A program made the translations under genes and the position numbers. A stretch of DNA of 64,000 nt from Panagrolaimus kolymaensis (taxonomy: Eukaryota > Nematoda > Chromadorea > Rhabditida > Panagrolaimidae). How positions within the stretch are numbered: the first letter of the stretch is position 1; the number at the start of each line of letters is the position of its first letter. The stretch covers positions 806,001 to 870,000 of the forward strand of contig JAJQJQ010000058.1 of assembly GCA_028622995.1 (NCBI GenBank), written 5' to 3'. This document shows, piece by piece, positions 46,039 to 56,725 of this stretch. Under the pieces are notes generated by a model, which was not told where the DNA came from, made no database searches, and saw nothing but the letters and a program-made list of their open reading frames with translations.

Positions 46039-46541
46039 AATCTCACCACCATTTTCTTCAGCATAGATCATTCTAGAAAAAGCGCGCGTTCTATTTCGTT
46101 CTAAGAGTTTTTCCAAAGAAGCTAACGGGTAATATTTTATGTTATCGTATGCTTTTTAATCGAAAATTACAAATTTTTGATTAGTTTTTCAGTTTTTAAT
46201 GTCTAATATTGTTTGAAATATGTTAGAAAAGGGATAATACTGCTAAATGCAGTCCAAACTAGATAAAAAACCTTGTTTTGTTGCAAAATCAGTAAATTAA
46301 TCTAAAGCATAGTTTTTGTTCACAACTTTCAAGGAAACGTTTATTATTTTCATATTTTATTAGTATTAGATAGGTCAAGAATATTTGTAGATAAAAATTA
46401 GTGAAAAATTGTAAATTTCGACTAAAAAGCATACGATAACAAAAAAAATTACCCGTTAGCTTCTTTGGAAAAACTCTTAGAACGAAATAGAACGCGCGCT
46501 TTTTCTAGAATGATCTATGCTGAAGAAAATGGTGGTGATCT
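46039..46541. repeat. Foldback repeat, about 115-bp arms
   Basis: The left arm (46039-46156) and right arm (about 46427-46541) are reverse complements, sharing TTCTTCAGCATAGATCATTC, GCGCGCGTTCTATTTCG and AAGCTAACGGGTAAT. The loop is about 270 bp. Both arms encode, outward, LEKLLERNRTRAFSRM then IYAEENGG, which looks like a duplicated coding piece rather than a transposon end. The left arm lies just upstream of the Hsp70-like start. Confidence 0.75.
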
Positions 46542-47038
46542 GCATAGGGGACAAAGGGCATTTGTTTTATTACTTTTTTACGCAATCATTTTAGCGTGAG
46601 CAAGTTGCTATTTTTTTAGAAAGTTTTGCCTTTCGCAAATGGTGTACATAATTATTAATGTTTTGTTTTTTATTTTCGATAAAATTAATGAGTGACTATT
46701 TTTCTGTTCACCTATCGTTGTTTCTAAAACTGGGACAAGCAAATGTTAGCTTTTTTTCAGCCAACCATTATTTTCGTAAACATTTTTAAGTATAATGAAA
46801 GCATATTTTTAAAGCTTTTTTCCATAAAAATATTGTAGTTTTTTAATGAGTTTGTTTGTTATCGATGATAATTCAAAAAATAGCTAACAAATACTTTTCT
46901 AATTAGGGAGTTTTAGTTTTTCTTGGTGTTACTTGCTTTCATTATTGTTTCCATATTTTTTGTTTGTTTGACAAAATTTTGGATTTTTACTATCATTTTT
47001 ACTTTTGCTTCCTTTTTCCAACAACCAAAAATTTACTA
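46542..47038. other. Upstream region of insulin gene 3
   Basis: AT-rich, with no open frame of note. It is presumed to hold the promoter of the insulin-like gene at 47039. Confidence 0.4.
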
Positions 47039-47489
47039 ATGGCGCATTTTATTATTATTTTATTATGTTTTTTGTTATCCATGGTTATATCCATCAATGC
47101 TCAATGGCGATTGTGTGGAACTGAATTTGATCGAAGGGTTGAAATGATTTGTGGTTTTCAAGTTCCATCAACTGGTATTCCCCGCCGTAATACATATTGC
47201 CGAAGACGTAAGTCTATTTACATACATATTTTTTCTTTAGATTCAAAAAAACTCTTTTTTAGAGCTAATTAATAAATGTTGTGGAGAAACTTGCAGTTCG
47301 GATGAAATTTATGAATGTTGCGGCGAATATAAAGATTCGTTAGCCGAATCATCTTCCATTCAACCTGGGTGTAACAATCCTCCTTTTCCTCCATCAACAT
47401 CTTCCGGAAACTATGCGGCTTTTTCACTTTTTGCTATTGAATTTTCATTCGTTTATCTTGTTTCATTAGCATTTTTGTTAAGTTTATGA
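47039..47489 (+). CDS. Insulin-like peptide 3, probably membrane-tethered
   Basis: Exons are 47039-47207 and 47263-47489, 131 residues. The signal peptide begins MAHFIIILLCFLLSMV. The B region is CGTEFDRRVEMIC (Cys-x11-Cys) with a third Cys before the intron (NTYCRR). The A region is KCCGETCSSDEIYECC. Then comes a Ser/Pro-rich spacer (PGCNNPPFPPSTSSGNYAA) and a C-terminal hydrophobic run (FSLFAIEF, FVYLVSLAFLLSL) ending at the stop. Small residues ahead of a hydrophobic terminus fit a GPI-attachment signal; a single TM anchor is the alternative. A surface-anchored insulin would act only on neighbouring cells unless shed. The signal, B and A parts are clear; the anchor is inferred from composition. 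Confidence 0.82.
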
Positions 47490-48246
47490 ATTTTATAATA
47501 TTTTTTGCAAAATTATAAAAATTCATTCTCCTTTTTTCGTTACTAAAAAAATTTCATATTTGTAATGACTTTAATTAGTGAAACAACAAACTATCACGCT
47601 TTTGTTTAATAAAAATATGTATTCCGTTTTGTAATAAAATAATAAATTGCTTACACCATTCTTGATTCATACAACAAAAAAAACATTCTTATAAAAACAA
47701 TTGAATTTCGATATGTTTAACAAAACTGTAAAGTTCCCCCTTCTTACTGTTGATTTATAAATTTACTTTATTAATATTACGACCAAAAACTAAAATAAAA
47801 ACCAAAATAAAATAAAGACTGAAAACTAAAATAATGTCTGCTCTTCTACGATGAATGAAAACTCATTTTATATGCGATCCAAAACTGGCGGTTGCGCGCC
47901 TCGATGAATCGTTGGCTCTGCTTCCTTAAAGGTTGAGAAAGTAACCTTTTGTTTCGGCGGCAAGAAGACACAAAGAAAATGGAAATAAGAAAATAGGAAA
48001 TGGGAAAGGGCAAAAGAAGAATAAAATGTTAAATTTCGAAAAAGGTTTAAATCCAAAAAGACTAACACATTACAAAAACAACAAAAAACTTATGTTTTTT
48101 TCTATGAAATACTTTTACAACAAAAAAATAAGACAAATTTTTTAAGAAACATTTTTTTCTATTTTTTCCTTTTTTTGAAATATAAAAAATTCATAATTTT
48201 TCTTGACTTATTTTATAATTTTTTTGTTGTTGACGAATTTGAAATT
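47490..48246. other. Intergenic between insulin genes 3 and 4
   Basis: Includes AATAAA-like signals near 47640. A minus-strand open frame at 47868-48068 has no domain or splice partner. Confidence 0.45.
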
Positions 48247-48693
48247 ATGATTGGCTCTCATTATTTGTTTTTCTTCATTGTTTTTCTGACAACTTTGGCT
48301 TCAGTCATTTTTGCCCAAAAAAGGCATTGTGGCTCAGATTTTTTATATCAAAAAAATCAAATATGTAAACACCAAATTGAAAACCCAATTATTTCATCAT
48401 CAAATGCTTCAAGTTGTATTAATAGCAGTCGTAAGAGCAAAATTTATATTTAGCCTAGCCTTATTATGAGAAGAGTTTTTTGATTTTTAGAAATTGTTGA
48501 TATTTGTTGCAATATTATTGGTTGTACCGATGATCAAATTCGTGGACGTTGTAAAAGTGATGGAGATGGTTGTCGCATTTCTCTTCCCTCTTCTTTTGAT
48601 ATTGTAGCGACGGTTGAGAGCTGTAGGTTGTTGCGGTTCCGAGAGAGAGGGATGAGACGACGTTGTTGCAGCACAGATTTATTATACCAATGA
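48247..48693 (+). CDS. Insulin-like peptide 4, with Cys/Arg-rich tail
   Basis: Exons are 48247-48430 and 48491-48693, 128 residues. A signal peptide (IGSHYLFFFIVFLTTL) is followed by the B region CGSDFLYQKNQIC and a third Cys (NASSCINSS). The A region is ICCNIIGCTDDQIRGRCK. Compared with its relatives there is one extra residue between the CC pair and the next Cys, and the first Cys of the usual final CC is Arg. The chain then continues for about 55 residues into a tail with several new Cys and many Arg (GDGCRIS, ESCRLLRFRERG, RRRCCST). The tail DNA is less AT-rich. It may have been gained when an ancestral stop was lost. It lies 760 bp downstream of insulin gene 3 on the same strand, so they are likely tandem duplicates. 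Confidence 0.75.
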
Positions 48694-49096
48694 ACTTCTC
48701 TAACAATATTATAAAACAAATGACAATAAAGATTATTATGCTAATTTTATACTAGAGAAAGGAAGATGATCACGAGCGTCGTGACAGATATTATAAAATT
48801 TATTCTTAATTTTTTTGAATACATAATTGCTTTTATTTTTGTTTTATTAAAAAAATTATTTAATTATTTTTTTTATTAAATCCTTTTTTTGGTTTGATAA
48901 ATGAATATGTAGATTTTTGAAGAAGATTTTGTTAGGTAAAGATAGTCTCCATTTTAACCATAAATATTATGGTAAAAAATAAGCAAAGAAAAAAACTAAA
49001 ATCGAGAGATAATGAAGACGCAGAAGTGTGAGGAGAGAAAAGAAAATGTATGTGCGAAAGAAAAATATTTTTTTTGTCCCAAAAATAATTTATATG
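48694..49096. other. Intergenic before the Gypsy element
   Basis: AT-rich 3' flank of insulin gene 4 with poly-T and AATAAA-like motifs. No gene is seen. Confidence 0.45.
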
Positions 49097-49101
49097 AAAA
49101 C

Positions 49102-49295
49102 TGTTGTAACCTTAGATACAACAAGGAATAAAGGATTATATTTATTCTTGCTTGACAGCGGAAATTACAGAACCAACAACAGATGACAAAACTAGCAAAG
49201 GCTAAACCAGCGAGAGTGGGCAATGGAAGCGAGCAGCGATGCAAGACAAGCGTGTCGAGACTCAGCACTCTTTAAACAGGTGTGCGGTTGCAACA
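49102..49295 (-). repeat. 3' LTR of Gypsy element
   Basis: 194 bp, starting TGTTGTAACC and ending GGTTGCAACA on the plus strand. It is adjacent to the purine tract at 49296-49308. Confidence 0.93.
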
Positions 49296-49388
49296 CTCTT
49301 CCACCCTCAATAAAAAAGCTTAGCTTAACAATTACAATAAAATTAACTAACAGTAACTAACAAACAATAGGCCGAGTTCGTTGAACCA

Positions 49389-50619
49389 TTAGCGTCGTGG
49401 AGCAGCATAGCCATAAGTTTTCTTTCTTGGATCAGGATCAAGGAACTTCGTTTGAGTTGTCATTCTTCCAGTACGACGTCGTTCAGGAGTATCAGTTGCT
49501 CTACCAGGAGTTGATTGAACATTAATTCCATCTTCCATACGATCAGCCGTTCCATGTTGAGATACAGTTCGACGAGGAGATTCTAAATCAGTTACAGCTT
49601 CATTTGAGATGAACGTAGGAGAGTTTCTTGCAGGCGATGAATGAGCTTGAGTTGGTGTATTTCTGAGGAGGCTTCCAGTTGCCGTATCCACATTCCCCTC
49701 CATTTGAGAAGAATCATTCATCTTTGATGTTTCTTTATCTTCAGGGAAGACATAGCGAACACGGTTCAGAAGTTGATTTGTATGCCCCTTGTGCTTTCTT
49801 CCATTGTCTCCAACGATCCAGTACATCTTCCTACCGATCCTTGATTTGACCACCCCATTGAACCAATTTGATTTTGGGTATTTCTTTGCATGAACTGCGT
49901 CTCCAATCTTGAACGTTCTTTCACGAGCACCATATTGGAGATCAAATTGTTTTTCCAGCTTTTCATTAGAAAATCCCAATTTCAGCATTTGAGGCTTCAA
50001 CAGATCCAGTTTTGAGCGAATTTCGCGACCAAGATGAGCCATGGCAGGGGTTCCACCATTTGGAGTTGCTTTCGAAGTAGTTGATCGATATACCAATAGG
50101 AAGTCGTTCACACATTTGTTGAGATCCAGATTTGGTCCATGAATCAAGGAGCTTTTCATCAGGAATCTTTTGAGGATGTTGACAGAGCTTTCCGCTTGGC
50201 CATTAGATTGTGGATGGTAAGTTGGCGTTCTCATATGTTTGATACCATAATCTTCACAAAATTCGGCAAATTTCTTTGAGACGAATTGGCTTCCATTATC
50301 CGAGACGATTACCATTGGTATTCCATTGATTGCCATGAAGCGATGAAGAGCATCCATGGTGCTTTCTGTGGTGGCGCTATCCATAGCATAAACACCCATC
50401 CATTTTGAATAGCTATCAACAATGACTAAGAAGAACTTACCCATGAGAGGTCCAGCATAGTCAATGTGAACTCGATCTCCAGGTTTCAATGAAGCAGGCC
50501 AAGAAGCAAGAGTTGTTTTGACAGGAGTCTTTGACATTTGAATGCACGAAAAGCAGGACTTGATCATTTCTTCGATATCTTTCGTGATGTTTGACCAATA
50601 AGCATATCTTCTAGCAAGG
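49389..50619 (-). CDS. Gypsy integrase core and C-terminus
   Basis: Contains the CC half of the zinc finger (SCFSCIQ) and the DDE core: VHIDYAGPL, VSDNGSQFVS and YHPQSNGQAESSVN, with about 35 residues between the last Asp and Glu, as usual. A basic C-terminal domain (KIGDAVHAKKYPKSNWFNG) and a Ser/Thr/Pro-rich tail of about 100 residues follow. Enzyme residues appear intact here, so the copy's defects lie upstream. Confidence 0.92.
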
Positions 50620-51495
50620 TTTTTGTTGTTGAGATACCTTGATGTCCTTGATGTAGTTGTTCTAAAACCATTGGACGAAGAGCTTTTGGTATAAATACCC
50701 GGTCTTGCATCATGATCAGTCCATCTACCAATCGGAACTTTCCATCCATATTTTCCAAGATTTCTTTGGCTTCCATATCATCATCATAAGCTTTGAGAAT
50801 ATCCGGAGCTTTCAGCGACAAGATTTTAATGTTGTTGATCACCATTTCACGATCATTATCCACGTTCCATATGCCATCTGAGAGATCATCTTCTTCTTCG
50901 AAGAGTTCAGGGATGTTCTTAGAATCAGCGATGAGTCGAGAAAGTACATCTGCTTGTCCAAATTCCGAAGTTCTTTTGTATTTGATGTCGAAATCATAAG
51001 CGGATAAAGTTATCTTCCATCGATAAAGACGATTGGCAGCCACAGATGGAGGTCTGTCCTTCTTATCAAAGATTTTCAGCAGCGGTCGGTGATCAGTCAG
51101 GAGAGTGAATTTTCTTCCTTCCAGATATCGGTGAAACATTTTGACGGCAGTAACCAATGCCAGAGCTTCTTTGTCGGTTTGAGAATACCGTTGTTGAGCA
51201 GCATTGAGAGCCTTTGAGAAGAACATAATCGGTCTTTCCATACGTTTCGTTCCATCATTGTACTCGTGAGATATCACACCTCCCATACCAGCTTTTGATG
51301 CATCGGCAGCGACAATAATAGGTAGTCGAGGATCAAAATGTGTAAGTTCACATACTTCCATGAGCTTGTTCTTGATACCATCAACAGCTTGTTGTTCTTT
51401 TTCGGTCCAAGTCCATTTGACATTCTTTTTGAGTAAGTTGTCCAGGTTCTCACGGAGATCACGCATAGCCGGTATGAAGCTTTGGTAGTAGTTTG
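50620..51495 (-). CDS. Gypsy RNase H and integrase N-terminal part
   Basis: In the frame adjacent to the RT part. The RNase H region shows ADASKAGMGG, the TDKEALAL helix and LLTDHRPL, carrying the Asp/Glu/Asp catalytic set, followed by YKRTSEFGQADVLSR, a standard end of Gypsy RNase H. The integrase zinc-binding region begins with LEQLHQGHQGI (the HH half). The frame breaks again at a run of five T at 50620-50624 (plus strand), consistent with loss of one base from a homopolymer. Confidence 0.9.
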
Positions 51496-53745
51496 CATAC
51501 CTAGAAAAGTTCTTAAGGTTGGTACATCATGCTGTGTTGGCATGTTCTTGATAGCTTCCACTTTAGCAGGATCAGGTTTGACACCATTAGCATCGATTAA
51601 GCGTCCCAGGAAGGTGAGCTTTGTGCAGAAAAATTTGCATTTGCTAAGGTTGAGCTTGAATCCATATTCTTCCATACGTTTGCAAACAGCTTTGACATCT
51701 TTAACATGTTGTTTGACAGTTTTGCTTCTGACGAGTATGTTATCAAGATAAGCACGTGCAGGAAGATTTTGAAGCATTGCATCCATGCATTGTTGAAAAT
51801 CAGCAGGAGCGGTCTTCAATCCAAATGGCAGCCTCTTGTAGCGGTAGTATCCTTGTGGCGTTGATACAGTAGCCAGTTCTTGGCTTTCTTCATCCAGTAC
51901 CAGTTGATGGTAAGCGTCCTTGAGATCCAATTCGGTGTAGCATTGGTATCCAGCGATGTCATCAAAGATGTCTTCAGGTACAGGCAGTTTGTATGTTTGA
52001 TCTTCCAGCATTTCATTCAAACTTGGATTTCCTGCAGCGAAGTCGATAACAGTTCTTCGTCTTCCATCTTTTCTTAGAACAGTTGAACATGGTGAAGCGA
52101 AGGTTGAAAATGGTACTTTTTCAACGATATCAAGAGCTTCCAGACGGTCGAATTCTTCTTTGATCACTTTTTCAGCATGTGGTGAAGGTCGTCTAGCAGG
52201 TATATGAACAGGCATAGAGTTTGGTTTAAGTTGCAGGTGCACTTTGAATTTGTTACAGCATCCCATTCCTTCACCAAATAAGCATTTGAAGGTTGATTGG
52301 AGTTCTTCCATTACACCAGGAGGAGCATTGCTGTCCATAGCAACAAGATTGCAGCATATCTCTTTGATACTTTTCTTTTTGAGATTGAAGCATTTGATGA
52401 AAGTTTTACCAAGGAGTGAGGAACTGACATCAGCAACATAGATTTGTAGAGGCTTCTTCATACCATCATAAGCGACATCAGCCATAAAGGAACCATTGAG
52501 AGGAAATTTTGCTTTGTTAGCAGCAGTTGCATCTCTTGGTGGACCAGTAAAGATCGGTTTTCCAACGTTGTTGTAGTCATCCATAGACATAACCGTAATA
52601 CAAGCGCCAGTATCCAATGGGATCTTCAATTTCTTTCCATTGATAGCGATATCCACGAGGTAATTGTCCTCTTCAGCTTCCATATTACAAGCATCGATAA
52701 CAGGATCCAACGTGAGAGCCTCCATAGCTATTTCGTTGAACTTTGGACGCTTCTTCTTGAAGTTCTTCTTTCTTGCATTTTTGCCATGACTACCATAGAA
52801 TCCATCAGCACGAGGTTGTTGACGTCGTGGACACGCTTCAGAGATGTGTCCAAGTTTTCCACAGAGCGAGCAAGTTGAATCTTTGTGTCGACAAGTGGAA
52901 GCTTCGTGCGGTCCATTGCAACGATAACATTTCTTTTGCGTTTCCTTCATATTTTGGTTTCCAAAAGATCTTCTTTCACCATTGAAGTTGTTTCCACGGC
53001 TTCCATTACCGTTGTTATCTTGAAAGATATAGTCGACATGTGCTTTTACAGGTAAGCTTTGCTCGTTATTTGTCATAATTGCAGTTTCGATCTTCGCTTC
53101 CAAATCAGCAAGCGTAGCATTCGGTGTTGCATTGAGGTGAGATAAAATCATTGAACGAAATCCTTTGAGTTCATCATCCACCATAGACATCATCAAGACC
53201 ATAGTTTGCAATTGATCCACTTTGAAGGCGTCCACGTCGAAGTTTGTAGTTGAATTTCTAATTCTTCCAACAAAGCTTTTGATTGATTCCATAGCAGGAC
53301 CTTTCCATTGAAGTTGGAACATAGAGTAACGTTTAGCTAACAATGATTGTTTAACATCAAACATAGCGATCATAGTGTCCTTGAGATGAACATAGTCTTC
53401 GAAGAGCGAGATATCAGGAGCAACCACTAAGAGAGCTTGACGAACTTGAGTAGCCACTTGAGCATCGAGAGCAGTCATAACCAGAGATACTTTGTCTTTG
53501 TTTGAGAGCAGCGGATGAAGATTGAAAGATAGTTCGATTTGTGCAAACCAATTTGCAGTACTTTCAGCAACCAACGGATCATTTATAAATTTGTCCAATG
53601 TTGGGTAAGTTTTTACAGCTGTGTTTGTAGCATTTGGAGCAGCATCAGCAGTTGAGAGAGCTTCCAATCTTTGAGTCAGTGTTTCCATCATCCTTGATTG
53701 AGCTTCCAACATATCCATCATTTTCCTTTCCATTTCAGTAACCAT
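51496..53745 (-). CDS. Gypsy Gag-protease-reverse transcriptase part
   Basis: Gag starts at 53745 and fills roughly the first 270 residues. Two zinc knuckles follow near residues 273-305 (CYRCNGPHEASTC and CSLCGKLGHISEAC), then the aspartic protease with LDTGACITVM near residue 377. The RT fingers and palm include DLKDAYHQL and RLPFGLKTAPADFQQ. The palm catalytic motif reads AYLDNILV, not the usual YxDD, because the codon for the second Asp is AAC. Gag and Pol share one frame with no shift between them. The frame is lost at 51495-51498, just after LRTFLGM, where the related frame continues one base over. Described as found; no restored version is given. Confidence 0.92.
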
Positions 53746-53879
53746 GTTTTTGAAAATTCTTTACCAAGAGATTCACAGCACGGGATTCGTCAGTCCAAGG
53801 CTTCCACGGTTTTGAGATGAGAGCAGCGGCGAGTCGAAAATAGCACCAAAAATAGTACTAATCACTTTCGGCACCAGTT

Positions 53880-54073
53880 TGTTGTAACCTTAGATACAAC
53901 AAGGAATAAAGGATTATATTTATTCTTGCTTGACAGCGGAAATTACAGAACCAACAACAGATGACAAAACTAGCAAAGGCTAAACCAGCGAGAGTGGGCA
54001 ATGGAAGCGAGCAGCGATGCAAGACAAGCGTGTCGAGACTCAGCACTCTTTAAACAGGTGTGCGGTTGCAACA
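53880..54073 (-). repeat. 5' LTR of Gypsy element
   Basis: 194 bp, identical to 49102-49295 as far as could be read, followed by AAAAC. Confidence 0.93.
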
Positions 54074-54340
54074 AAAACATTAACCCCAAAGATATTTATT
54101 AAAATCTAAAAAGCTTTTTTGTCACCGATTAACATAAAAAAAAAATAAACTCCACATACATATATAAATAAAAACTCTGAAAGCTTTTATTGCTATCTTT
54201 TTCAATAAATATTATTTCTTGATTTAAGTGACTCCCTTCGCTAACATTATAAATTCTTTATTTTATAATATTCGGAAAAAAAGGAAAAAAGAAGATAAAA
54301 ACATTTGCTTTTTGAAGTTTAAAAAAATAAATAAGAAAAA

Positions 54341-55700
54341 ATGGTTTATAATTTTTTATTTCTTTTATTTATTTTTTATTTCGTGGAAATTTCAAAAAGT
54401 TATGAGCTTTGTGGAATTTCAGAAGCAATAAGCCGATATTCCAGCCATGAAACTAGTCGAGTAAGAATTTTCATAAAAATTTGGATCCTAAAACCATAAA
54501 TTTTTTTTTTAGATTATGGGTGGCGTGATTTCCCCTCCACATTATTGGCCATGGCTCGGTGCATTAATGGTTCCAAAATCTTCAACAAATTATAGCAAAT
54601 GCACAGCAGAAATTATTGGAATTCGTTGGGTTTTAACTGCCAAACATTGTGCCAAATTTTTGGATGAAGGATATATTCATCTTGGAAGTAATAATGTTCA
54701 AGAAGCTAATAATATAACAAAACATGAAATTAAACAATCCTTTTATCCTCCAAATGAAAGTGATATTGTATTAGTTGAGGAAAGTAAAAAACAAATTTTT
54801 TTTATTAAAAACTAAAGTCGGGGAAAAATTCTGCAAAAGGAAAAAAACCTTAGCCACGGAGAAAGCAATCAAAAATCTCCATTCAAATTTTTTCTAATTT
54901 GTTTATTAAAAAAATTTTTCTCTTTAACGATTCCAATAAAATTATTTCCGTTGAAATTTGAAATTTTCTAAAAGCTTTTCTTTTATTAAAAAAATTCTTT
55001 TATTGTGCATTTTTTTTGGTAATAAACAAGCGAAACAAAATTTTTTATCGAAGTAATTTTTTTTAGTTTTTCGAAATCAAAGCCATTTTTTAAAAATTGT
55101 ACCGAAATATTTTCTTTTCTTTTAGCTTGCTCGAAATATAACTTACAATGAAGACATTTCCTCAATTTGCATTTCAAAAACTTTGCGCCCTCAAGTAAAA
55201 GACGAAGCTCTTGTTGCTGGATTTGGAAGTCTTTTTATTCGATATGATCCAAATGAAATGACTGGAACCAAACAAGAAAATACAAATCTTCTGCATGAAG
55301 GTATATTAACCATTAAAAATATTTCTGAATGCAAAGAAAAGTAAATTTAAACAAAAATTTGTATGAAAAAATATTTAAATATTGTATTTAGATTTCCAGA
55401 AATGATTCAAGGGAATATGTATTGCGCTGGAGGCATAAATCGTGGAGTGATGAGTGGTGATAGTGGTGGACCATTAATGGGAATAAAAAATCATAGATTT
55501 TATCTTTGGGGTGTAGTTTCTGGTGGTGAAGCATATCCCATTTCTAAAGATGATGACTTGACTGTTAATGAATTGGGTAAATTTTTATAATAGGAATTTT
55601 TTTGGAGGATTTTAATGTTTTAGATGTTTACACCTCTGTCGCTGAACATTGTGATTGGCTTGAAGAAAAAACAAAAGGCGAAGTTAAATGTGAAGAATAG
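54341..55700 (+). pseudogene. Secreted S1-family serine protease with damaged splice donor
   Basis: Exons by phase are 54341-54460, 54513-54779, 55126-55340, 55392-55576 and 55624-55700 (287 residues). A signal peptide (FLFLLFIFYFVEIS) and short propeptide precede the activation site SR/IMGG. The triad is present: His in LTAKHCAKF (usual Ala changed to Lys), Asp in SDIVLVE, Ser in SGDSGGPL. The residue at the S1-pocket base is Gly rather than trypsin's Asp, and the Cys normally at 191 is missing, so it is not trypsin-like. The exon 2 end reads GAG|GAAAGT, as if the T of GTAAGT had changed to A. Without a donor the frame stops at 54813-54815. It is either inactive or spliced in an unusual way. 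Confidence 0.7.
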
Positions 55701-56127
55701 TCAAATCACAAAACTTTAATAAACTGAATTAACTATATTTTAAGCAAACTTTTTTCTTTTGATAAAACTGTCTAAACAAAATACGTTTTGTAATAAAAAT
55801 AAAATTAGAGAAATCTTGAAAGATATGTTTTTGTTTTGAGTCCTGAAATTTAGAAAATACACTTCGGGGATTTGAGATATTTGTCAATGTCCTTTATGAT
55901 CCGTGCAGGTCTAAATTGCCTTTATCAAGGATAATGCAAAATCCTTTTACATAAAATTTCAAAGTTTTGACTATTTTTTGTATTTCAAGAAAACTATTTT
56001 TTTGATTTTTACTGCCTTTTAATTAATTTATTTAAGATGAATACAAATTACAAACTTTATTTTTAGAAAACATGAAAAATTATATTTCTTTTAAATTTTA
56101 TTTTTCTTTAACATCATAACTCATCCA

Positions 56128-56725
56128 TTATCCATTGCAACAACCTAGAATGTCATCATCGGTACATCCTCTTTCGCAACATGTGCTGGTAATTTCTAAA
56201 AAAAATTATTTATTTATATTTGCTTCTCTCCAGAAATTATAAATATGTTTGTTTGTAAACTTACGATTGCATGGAACATCATAATTGTTGTTAAAAAGTT
56301 TACGACTATTACAAATTTTTGAACGTCGATTAACAAAATCAATTCCACAACTTTTTATTGGTTGTTGTGGTTGGGGTGCAGAGCCGCCACCACCACAATC
56401 TGGAGTTGGTGTAGTTTGACTTTTAAAATAATCGCAACATGGATAAATATCATTATAAGAGTTACATCCACTAATGCAACACATGCGTCTAAGATCTAAA
56501 ATAAAATTAAAATTAATGTTTTTATTAATATACATAATTAAAACTCGCCTTGGCAAAGAATGGTGTTTTGGTAATTTTTACTATCTCTGTAACTTGATTT
56601 GTAGCGGAGCAAACTATTTTAACTTCGTTATCAAAACGGAGCCCACAAAATTTTTGGGTATCTTGAGCAATAACAGTAATGGCCATAAATAGAATGCAAA
56701 TGATGGAAATGAAGTTATTAGCCAT
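56128..56725 (-). CDS. Insulin-like gene 5, two insulin modules in one chain
   Basis: Exons are 56725-56545, 56495-56265 and 56195-56128, 159 residues, all in phase. After a signal peptide (MANNFISIICILFMAITV), module 1 has B region CGLRFDNEVKIVC and A region RMCCISGCNSYNDIYPCC. A Gln/Pro/Gly-rich linker (PDCGGGGSAPQPQQP) leads to module 2 with B region CGIDFVNRRSKIC plus NYDVPCN and A region TCCERGCTDDDILGCC. Each intron falls between a B and an A region in phase 1, exactly as in the single insulin genes. So the gene arose by tandem duplication and fusion, losing the inner signal peptide and stop. The third B-side Cys is missing in module 1. No dibasic cleavage site is obvious in the linker, so it may remain one chain. 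Confidence 0.85.

Larger units (their letters stand above)
49097..54078 (-). mobile_element. Full-length Gypsy (Ty3-type) LTR retrotransposon
   Basis: The element spans 49102-54073 with 194-bp LTRs at both ends and a perfect 5-bp duplication AAAAC outside. The LTRs are identical by eye. A primer-binding site (TGGTGCCGAAAGTG, minus strand from 53876) follows the 5' LTR after 3 nt, and a purine tract GAGGGTGGAAGAG precedes the 3' LTR. Domain order is Gag, two CCHC knuckles, protease, RT, RNase H, integrase, which defines Ty3/Gypsy. Identical LTRs mean a very recent insertion. Two apparent one-base frame breaks and a changed RT motif argue against an active Pol. G+C is clearly higher than in the host flanks. 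It is a transposon in its host genome, not an infectious agent. Confidence 0.95.

Noticed and set aside
50793..52985. Plus-strand open frames over the Gypsy element
   Set aside because: They are antisense to the Pol and Gag coding frames.
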